DNA from: Variovorax sp. Sphag1AA
GTDB lineage: Bacteria; Pseudomonadota; Gammaproteobacteria; Burkholderiales; Burkholderiaceae_C
DNA length: 64,000 nt
NCBI RefSeq assembly: GCF_014192575.1
Contig: NZ_JACHYC010000001.1
Span: 186,001 to 250,000, forward strand
Reading direction: 5' to 3'
This document shows, piece by piece, positions 58,988-64,000 of the stretch (position 1 is its first letter; each line of letters opens with the position of its first letter). Below the pieces are notes generated by a model that saw only the letters and a program-made list of their open reading frames with translations, was not told the DNA's origin and did no database searches. The position numbers and the translations under genes were made by a program.

Positions 58988-61435
58988 TCAGGCCGCGTTC
59001 GGTGCAGCGGTCGGCGTGGCCTCCGCAACAGGCTCGCTCGTGCGGGGACGCAGCAGGAAGTGCGACAGCGCCGGGATCAGCAGGACCGCGCCGACCATGT
59101 TCCAGATGAACATGAACGCGAGCAGGATGCCCATGTCGGCCTGGAACTTGATGGGCGACAGCGCCCAGGTCAGCACGCCTGCGGCGAGCGTGACGCCGAC
59201 CAGCGCCACGACCTTGCCGGTGAAGCGAAGTGCCCGTGCATAGGCTTCGCCGAGCGTCGCGCCACGGCGCTGTTCAGCGAGCTGCACGCTGAGCAGGTAC
59301 AGCGCGTAGTCCACGCCGATGCCCACGCCGAGTGCGATCACGGGCAGGGTCGCGACCTTGACGCCGATGCCCAGGCACACCATGAGCGCTTCGCACAGCA
59401 CCGAGGTGATGATGAGCGGCACGACGGCCACGACCACCGCGCGCCAGCTGCGGAAGGTGACGAAGCACAACGCGATCACGGCGGCGTAGACCAGCACCAG
59501 CATCTCGTTCCATGCCTTGTGCACCACGATGTTGGTCGCGGCCTCGATGCCGGCGCCACCGGCGGCCAGCAGGAACTTGCGGTCTTCGTTGCTGTGTGCA
59601 TCGGCGAAGGCGGCGCTGGCGGCGACCACGCGGTCGAGCGTCTCGGCGCGGTGGTCGGAGAGATAGGCGATCACCGGCATCACCGAGCAGTCGGTGTTGA
59701 ACAACTCGGGGTTGTTCACGCTCGCCTGCTGCGCGCCGTAGTTCAGCACGTCCTGGTTGCGCGCGATGGTGAGCCACTTCGGGCTGCCTTCGTTGCTGCC
59801 GGCGGTGATCTGCCGCACCGCGTTGGCGAGAGACACGGTGGTCTGCACGCCGGGAACCTGCTGCAGCGCCCAGGCAAGGCGATCAGCCTCGACCAGCGTG
59901 CCGTATTGCAGGCAGCCTTCCTTGGCGGTCTTGACGATCACCGCGAAGGTGTCGCTCGACAGCGAGTAGTTCGCCGTGATGTAGGCGTTGTCGCGGTTGT
60001 AGCGTGACTGTGGACGCAACTCTGGAGCGCCCGGATCGAGGTCACCGATCTTGAGATGCGTGCTGGCGGCGAAGCCGATCGCGAGCAGCGCAGCCGCCGC
60101 GCCGATGGTGCGCACCGCCCACTTGCGCTCGGTGAAATGGCCGAGCCATGCGTTCAGACGCGACGAGCCTGCGTTGTTCTCGGCACGCAGGCTGCGCGCT
60201 GCCGCCTTGGGGCTCACGCCGACGTACGACAGCAGCACCGGCAGCAGGATCAGGTTGGTGAAGATCAGCACGCCCACGCCGATGCTCGCCGTTAGCGCGA
60301 GGTCCTTGATGACAGGGATGTCGATGACCATCAGCACGGCGAAGCCCACCACATCGGCCACCAGCGCGGTGAGGCCCGCAAGGAAGAGGCGGCGGAAGGT
60401 GAAGCGCGCCGCAATCAGCTTGTGTTCGCCGCGCCCGATGTCCTGCATGATCCCGTTCATCTTCTGCGCGCCGTGCGACACGCCGATCGCGAAGACGAGG
60501 AAGGGCACGAGGATGGAATACGGATCGAGCTCGAAGCCGAGCCCGGCCACCAGCCCGAGCTGCCACACCACCGCGATGAGCGAGCACGCGATCACGAGCG
60601 CGGTGCTGCGCAGGCAGCGGGTGTAGAGAAAGATGATGGCCGCGGCGACCAGCGCAGCGATGGCGAAGTACAGCGCCACCTGGTGCAGTCCGTCGATGAG
60701 ATCGCCGACGAGCTTGGCGAAGCCGACCGTGTGCACGCGGATGCCGGTCGCCTTGCCGCTGGCGTCCTGTTCGTAGCTCGCGGACAGCTTGTCCAGTGTG
60801 TGCGAGAGCGCGCGGTAGTCGATGCGCTGGCCGGTGGTCGGATCCTTGTCGAGCAGGGGCACGATGATCATGCTCGACTTGAAGTCGTTGCCGACCAGGT
60901 TGCCGCCGAGACCCGCACGTGCGATGTTGGCGCGAAGCTGTTCGGTGGCGCGCGGCGTGCCGTCGTAGTTGTCGGGCATGACCGGGCCGCCACGGAAGCC
61001 TTCTTCGGTCACTTCGGTCCAGCGCACGCCGGGCGCCCAGAGCGACTTCATCCAGGCACGGTCGACGCCAGGCGTGAGGAAGAGTTCGTCCTGCAGACGC
61101 TTCAGCGCGTCGAGGTACTTGGGCTGGTAGATGTCACCGTCGGTGTTCTCGACCACGATGCGCAGCGAGTTGCCAAGGCCGCGCAGGTCGGCGCGGTGCT
61201 CCAGGTAGTTCTGGATGTACGGATGGCTGCGCGGGATCATCTTCTCGAAGCTGGCGTTCAGGCCGAGCTTCGACCAGGCCAGGAAGCCCAGGGCGATCGT
61301 GATCAACGCGCAGGCGATGACGATCGCGAGCCGGTTGTTGAAGACCAGCCGCTCCAGGCGTGGGCCGGAGCGCATGTCGAAGGATTCGAGCGAAATCGGC
61401 GCGGCGTCCTGCGCGCGCGTAGCAGGGGTGTGCAT
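58988..61435 (-). CDS. RND-superfamily (MMPL-type) transporter
   Basis: This 815-residue inner-membrane protein has the two-halves RND layout with about 12 helices: helix 1 IVIACALITIALGFLAW, a large periplasmic loop (about 45-250), the SSD-like block LVPFLVFAIGVSHGAQKMNG, a second loop and a second repeat with VIALGVGIGVDYALYLLSVQ. It resembles hydrophobe exporters of the MMPL/hopanoid group. It lies between the Ycf48-like gene and the MaoC gene, spacing 26-27 bases on each side. The substrate is probably a lipid or a hydrophobic acid. Confidence 0.9.
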   Translation of the reverse strand: MHTPATRAQDAAPISLESFDMRSGPRLERLVFNNRLAIVIACALITIALGFLAWSKLGLNASFEKMIPRSHPYIQNYLEHRADLRGLGNSLRIVVENTDGDIYQPKYLDALKRLQDELFLTPGVDRAWMKSLWAPGVRWTEVTEEGFRGGPVMPDNYDGTPRATEQLRANIARAGLGGNLVGNDFKSSMIIVPLLDKDPTTGQRIDYRALSHTLDKLSASYEQDASGKATGIRVHTVGFAKLVGDLIDGLHQVALYFAIAALVAAAIIFLYTRCLRSTALVIACSLIAVVWQLGLVAGLGFELDPYSILVPFLVFAIGVSHGAQKMNGIMQDIGRGEHKLIAARFTFRRLFLAGLTALVADVVGFAVLMVIDIPVIKDLALTASIGVGVLIFTNLILLPVLLSYVGVSPKAAARSLRAENNAGSSRLNAWLGHFTERKWAVRTIGAAAALLAIGFAASTHLKIGDLDPGAPELRPQSRYNRDNAYITANYSLSSDTFAVIVKTAKEGCLQYGTLVEADRLAWALQQVPGVQTTVSLANAVRQITAGSNEGSPKWLTIARNQDVLNYGAQQASVNNPELFNTDCSVMPVIAYLSDHRAETLDRVVAASAAFADAHSNEDRKFLLAAGGAGIEAATNIVVHKAWNEMLVLVYAAVIALCFVTFRSWRAVVVAVVPLIITSVLCEALMVCLGIGVKVATLPVIALGVGIGVDYALYLLSVQLAEQRRGATLGEAYARALRFTGKVVALVGVTLAAGVLTWALSPIKFQADMGILLAFMFIWNMVGAVLLIPALSHFLLRPRTSEPVAEATPTAAPNAA

Positions 61436-61461
61436 GTAAGTTCTCCGGCTGCCCCGGAGGG

Positions 61462-62466
61462 TCAGGGCAGCGTCAGTGCCTGGGTTCCGCGCGGTCCGGC
61501 GACAACCAGGCTTCCATTGGCCGCGACGGTGACGGCGGCCGCGGGGAGAGTGCCGGCAACCGGCACTGGCTTGAAGCTCGCGCCGTCATCGCGGCTCGCG
61601 AGGATGTGACCGGCCTGGCTCACGATGACGAGGCGGCCGTCGCTGTCGCGCGTGCTCGCCGTCAGGCCGACTTGCAGGCCCGTCGGGACCTGCTGCCATT
61701 GACGTCCGCCGTCGGTGCTGCGCAGCACGGTGCCGCGCAGGCCGTGGGCGATCACGGTTTGTCCGCTGCCGGTCACGCCGAACAGCGTGCCCTTGTACGG
61801 AAGCTCCAGTGCGCGAAACTGCGTGTCGCCCTGCGCGAGCTTGAGCAGCAGCCCTTGCTCGCCGGCGATGTAGATGTCGGAACCGATGCCGCGCACTGCA
61901 TAGAGGTGCTGGCCCTTGGGGTTGTCGACTGCTTGCTCCATCGATTCCCAGGTCGCGCCGCCATTGGCAGTGTGGAACACGAGGCCGAACGCGCCGACCA
62001 CGTAGCCGTTGTTCGCGTCGCGGAACCACACGTCGAGGAACGGGTTCTCCGCGCCTTTGTCGCCCAGACGGCGGCCATCGAGCTGGGTGGTCCAGCTCTG
62101 GCCGCCGTCCTTCGTGCGCAGCACGATGCCGTCGTGGCCCACCGCCCAGCCGTCGGTGGCGGTCGGGAAGCTCACGGCCACGAGGTCGGAGCTCACCGGC
62201 ACGTCGGCCTGACGCCAGCTCTTGCCGGCGTCATCGGAGTAGACGATGTGGCCGCGTTGGCCGACCGCGACGATGCGATCGCCGGCACGCGCCAGCCCGT
62301 TGAGCAGGGCGTGCGAGGCCAGTGCACTGCGGGCGGCCGGCGTGTCGAGCACGTCGCGCCAGCCCTTGTCGGCTGCCGCCTGCGCTCCCCACGCGGCGGC
62401 GCATGCCACTGCCACGGCTGCCAGAGCGGCAATCCGGGAGGCTTTGTTCGCTCGCTTCGCGTTCAT
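61462..62466 (-). CDS. Ycf48/BNR-repeat-like secreted beta-propeller protein
   Basis: This 334-residue protein starts at ATG 62466 after GGGGAG. The signal peptide is IAALAAVAVACAAAWGAQA. Repeats of about 45 residues with DDAGKSWRQADVPVSS, TKDGGQSWTTQLDG, TANGGATWESMEQ and STDGGRQWQQVP form a Ycf48/BNR beta-propeller. In heterotrophs such proteins often accompany RND transporters; no photosystem link exists. It is probably a periplasmic partner of the transporter downstream. Confidence 0.87.
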   Translation of the reverse strand: MNAKRANKASRIAALAAVAVACAAAWGAQAAADKGWRDVLDTPAARSALASHALLNGLARAGDRIVAVGQRGHIVYSDDAGKSWRQADVPVSSDLVAVSFPTATDGWAVGHDGIVLRTKDGGQSWTTQLDGRRLGDKGAENPFLDVWFRDANNGYVVGAFGLVFHTANGGATWESMEQAVDNPKGQHLYAVRGIGSDIYIAGEQGLLLKLAQGDTQFRALELPYKGTLFGVTGSGQTVIAHGLRGTVLRSTDGGRQWQQVPTGLQVGLTASTRDSDGRLVIVSQAGHILASRDDGASFKPVPVAGTLPAAAVTVAANGSLVVAGPRGTQALTLP

Positions 62467-62482
62467 GTGCAGGCTCCCCGTA

Positions 62483-63838
62483 TCAGCGGATTCCGGCGCC
62501 CGCGAGGGAGTCGGCGGTCCATTCACGGTCTGTCAGCGGCTTCGTCTGGCGCATGCCGCCGGTCTCGGCGATGTAGCCGGTCAGCGAGTAGACGCGCGAG
62601 ACGAAGTCGTAGTGGCCGAACATATCGGTGTACGGCGCGGGCAGGTCGTAGCTAGGCGCCATGTACGCAAAGCCGGCGCGATAGAGCTGGCCGCGAGCGT
62701 CATAGTTGTCAGACGCCAGCGCCGCCCACGAGTCCTCGTCGAGATAGAAGGTGCGCTTGCCATAGACGTGGCGCTTGCCTTCGCGCAGCGTGGCCTCGAC
62801 CACCCACACGCGGTGCAGCTCCCAGCGGATCGCATCGGGGTTCAGGTGGTTGGGCTTGAGCAGGTCGTCCTGCTTGGTCCCGTAGACAGCGGCGTAGGTG
62901 TTGTAGGGCACGACCATCTCCTTCTTGCCGACGAGCTTGAAGTCGAAGCGGTCCATCGAGCCGTTGAAGATGAAGGTGTCGTCGAACGTCGTCGCGCCGG
63001 CGGTGCCGGGGTTGGGCGTGTCGAACGACAGGTCGGGCGCGACCTTCACGCGGCGCTGGCCGGGCAGGTAGCTCCAGGCGCGGCGGTCCTTGTTGCCGAT
63101 GTCCAGCGGGTCCACGATCATCAGCGCCTCGCCGGCACGGCGTGCGGGGCCGGTGTAGGTCAGCTTGATGCGCCAGTAGGTGTCCGCGTCCGCCTTGGCG
63201 GTGTCCCAGAAGGGGAAGTCCTGCACGCTCACGCCTTCGGTGGCGAGCGCCGGGCGGCCGCTGGCGTCGACGTTGATGTTGCGGTACTTGGCTTCATACG
63301 ACTGGCCGTTGAAGCGCACGAGGTGGTTCCACATCGCCTCGTAGCCCGTCTTCGGGATCGGGAACGGGAAGCCCGCATGCACGCCTTCGATCGAGCGACC
63401 GTCGTTCGCGGTCTTCGCGTTGACTGCGCTCTTCGCGGTGTTGTCGATCACGAACTTCGGAAAGGCGACGCTGCGGTGCGTCGGATAGACGTCGACGTGG
63501 AACGTCGGATAGGTCTTCAGCAGCGTCTTCGTGCCTTCGGTCAGCTTGTCCGCGTATTCGCCCATGTTCTTGGCGTCGATGACGAGGCGCGGCTTCTCGC
63601 TCGCGAACGGGTCGGGGCGGATGCCGTCACCGGCCTTGAACTCGGCCGGGGCCTTGGTCAGGCCGCCGGTGTAGGCGGGGATGGTGCCGTCCTTGTTGCC
63701 GGCCTTCTCGGCGCCGATCGGGGTCAGCGTGGTGCCGAGTGCCTTGGCCTCGTCGGCGCTCACCGCGGCATGCGCCAGCATGCCGGCCTGCGCCGCGACG
63801 AATCCGGCGATGACGACGCGTTTGAGTGTGAACTTCAT
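62483..63838 (-). CDS. DUF1329 (LolB-like fold) outer-membrane/periplasmic protein
   Basis: This 451-residue secreted protein has a signal peptide (VVIAGFVAAQAGMLAHA) and DUF1329 blocks, KDGTIPAYTGGLTKAP, YWRIKLTYTGPARRAGEALM, RRAWSYLPGQRRVKVAPDLS and VPYNTYAAVYGTKQDDLL. The domain resembles the LolB lipoprotein-carrier fold and always tends to accompany DUF1302 proteins and RND transporters. It should shuttle a hydrophobic molecule between membranes, by inference. It is second in the long leftward operon visible here. Confidence 0.9.
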   Translation of the reverse strand: MKFTLKRVVIAGFVAAQAGMLAHAAVSADEAKALGTTLTPIGAEKAGNKDGTIPAYTGGLTKAPAEFKAGDGIRPDPFASEKPRLVIDAKNMGEYADKLTEGTKTLLKTYPTFHVDVYPTHRSVAFPKFVIDNTAKSAVNAKTANDGRSIEGVHAGFPFPIPKTGYEAMWNHLVRFNGQSYEAKYRNINVDASGRPALATEGVSVQDFPFWDTAKADADTYWRIKLTYTGPARRAGEALMIVDPLDIGNKDRRAWSYLPGQRRVKVAPDLSFDTPNPGTAGATTFDDTFIFNGSMDRFDFKLVGKKEMVVPYNTYAAVYGTKQDDLLKPNHLNPDAIRWELHRVWVVEATLREGKRHVYGKRTFYLDEDSWAALASDNYDARGQLYRAGFAYMAPSYDLPAPYTDMFGHYDFVSRVYSLTGYIAETGGMRQTKPLTDREWTADSLAGAGIR

Positions 63839-63873
63839 GTCTTGTCTCCTTGGGGTGGGCTCTAGAGAGGGCT

Positions 63874-64000
63874 CTAGAAGGTGGTCTTGAAAGTCAGGCT
63901 CACGAAGCCGCGGTCCTTCAGCAGCGTGGTGAACCCGTTCTGGCTGGTCACCGCGAAGCCGTTGGCGCTGCGGTAGCTGCCGAGGTAGTCGATGTATTTC
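63874..64000 (-). CDS. DUF1302 outer-membrane protein (C-terminal end only)
   Basis: The leftward frame enters from the right edge and ends at TAG 63874-63876. Its last residues are YIDYLGSYRSANGFAVTSQN, then GFTTLLKDRGFVSLTFKTTF, with alternating residues and a terminal Phe typical of a beta-barrel. Its position directly upstream of DUF1329 (35 bases) fits the DUF1302 channel-like family. Only 41 codons are visible, so the assignment relies heavily on context. Confidence 0.7.
   Translation of the reverse strand, partial: KYIDYLGSYRSANGFAVTSQNGFTTLLKDRGFVSLTFKTTF

Noticed and set aside
61462..62466. Photosystem assembly role suggested by the Ycf48-like repeats
   Set aside because: No photosynthesis genes are present; BNR-type propellers next to RND transporters are common in heterotrophs.
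1..64000. tRNA, rRNA and integrase/attachment sites
   Set aside because: I read all intergenic regions for tRNA-like T-loop segments and rRNA blocks and saw none; no integrase or transposase protein is encoded.

Overview
The window is high-G+C DNA (mostly mid-60s percent by eye) from a beta-proteobacterium, most likely Burkholderiales/Comamonadaceae and Variovorax-like. Supporting signs are four Bug-type (tripartite tricarboxylate) solute receptors, a gram-negative trimeric-type porin, a LexA-controlled imuA-imuB-dnaE2 cassette, many LysR/IclR/AraC/LuxR regulators, tightly overlapping ATGA gene junctions and short GC-rich intergenic repeats. I found no rRNA, tRNA, CRISPR array, transposase or integrase, and no intergenic stretch longer than 300 bases.

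Layout. 1-3.0 kb: LysR regulator divergent from an extradiol-type dioxygenase, an alpha/beta hydrolase and an acetyltransferase. 3.0-13.3 kb: a catabolic cluster with two translationally coupled Bug receptors divergent from an FAD-dependent oxidoreductase, an IclR regulator, both subunits of aconitase X, an IlvD/Edd-type dehydratase, a porin and a third Bug receptor. 13.3-14.7 kb: a small membrane protein and an exported-looking aldo/keto reductase. 14.8-20.3 kb: SOS mutagenesis cassette imuA-imuB-dnaE2 behind a perfect LexA box. 20.3-23.3 kb: a lower-G+C chaperone-usher fimbrial remnant (intact pilin, a second pilin broken by an internal inversion, only the C-terminal end of an usher, and a tip adhesin; the chaperone and most of the usher are absent). 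23.2-25.5 kb: a three-gene unit of HtrA-like protease, LuxR-type regulator and a second HtrA-like protein that has lost its catalytic His and Ser.

25.6-35.2 kb: mixed genes, including an exported fumarylacetoacetate hydrolase-fold lipoprotein next to a tannase-family esterase, a kinase-fold phosphotransferase, AraC/VOC, NTF2-like and cupin genes divergent from a LysR regulator, two lipoproteins, and the dmeF/dmeR cobalt/nickel efflux pair with its operator. 35.2-47.0 kb: a MalT-like LuxR regulator followed by a second catabolic cluster (TauD-family dioxygenase, beta-keto acid cleavage enzyme, hydrolase, quinone oxidoreductase, MFS transporter, acyl-CoA ligase, YeiH-type exporter, Bug receptor). 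47.0-55.9 kb: methyltransferase, exported intradiol dioxygenase-like lipoprotein, a histidine kinase with a very long Pro/Gly/Ala-rich periplasmic insert divergent from its response regulator, a degenerate kinase-like membrane protein plus lipoprotein, a JmjC/cupin-like protein, class II aldolase and tautomerase.

56.0-64.0 kb: one tight leftward run of at least seven genes: DUF1302 (partial), DUF1329, a Ycf48/BNR-like protein, an RND/MMPL transporter, a MaoC-type hydratase, a class II polyhydroxyalkanoate synthase and a PHA depolymerase-type hydrolase. It couples an envelope module to medium-chain PHA metabolism. The observations most worth following are the pilin inversion, the DUF1302-to-PhaZ operon, the two unassigned catabolic clusters and the pseudo-protease unit.
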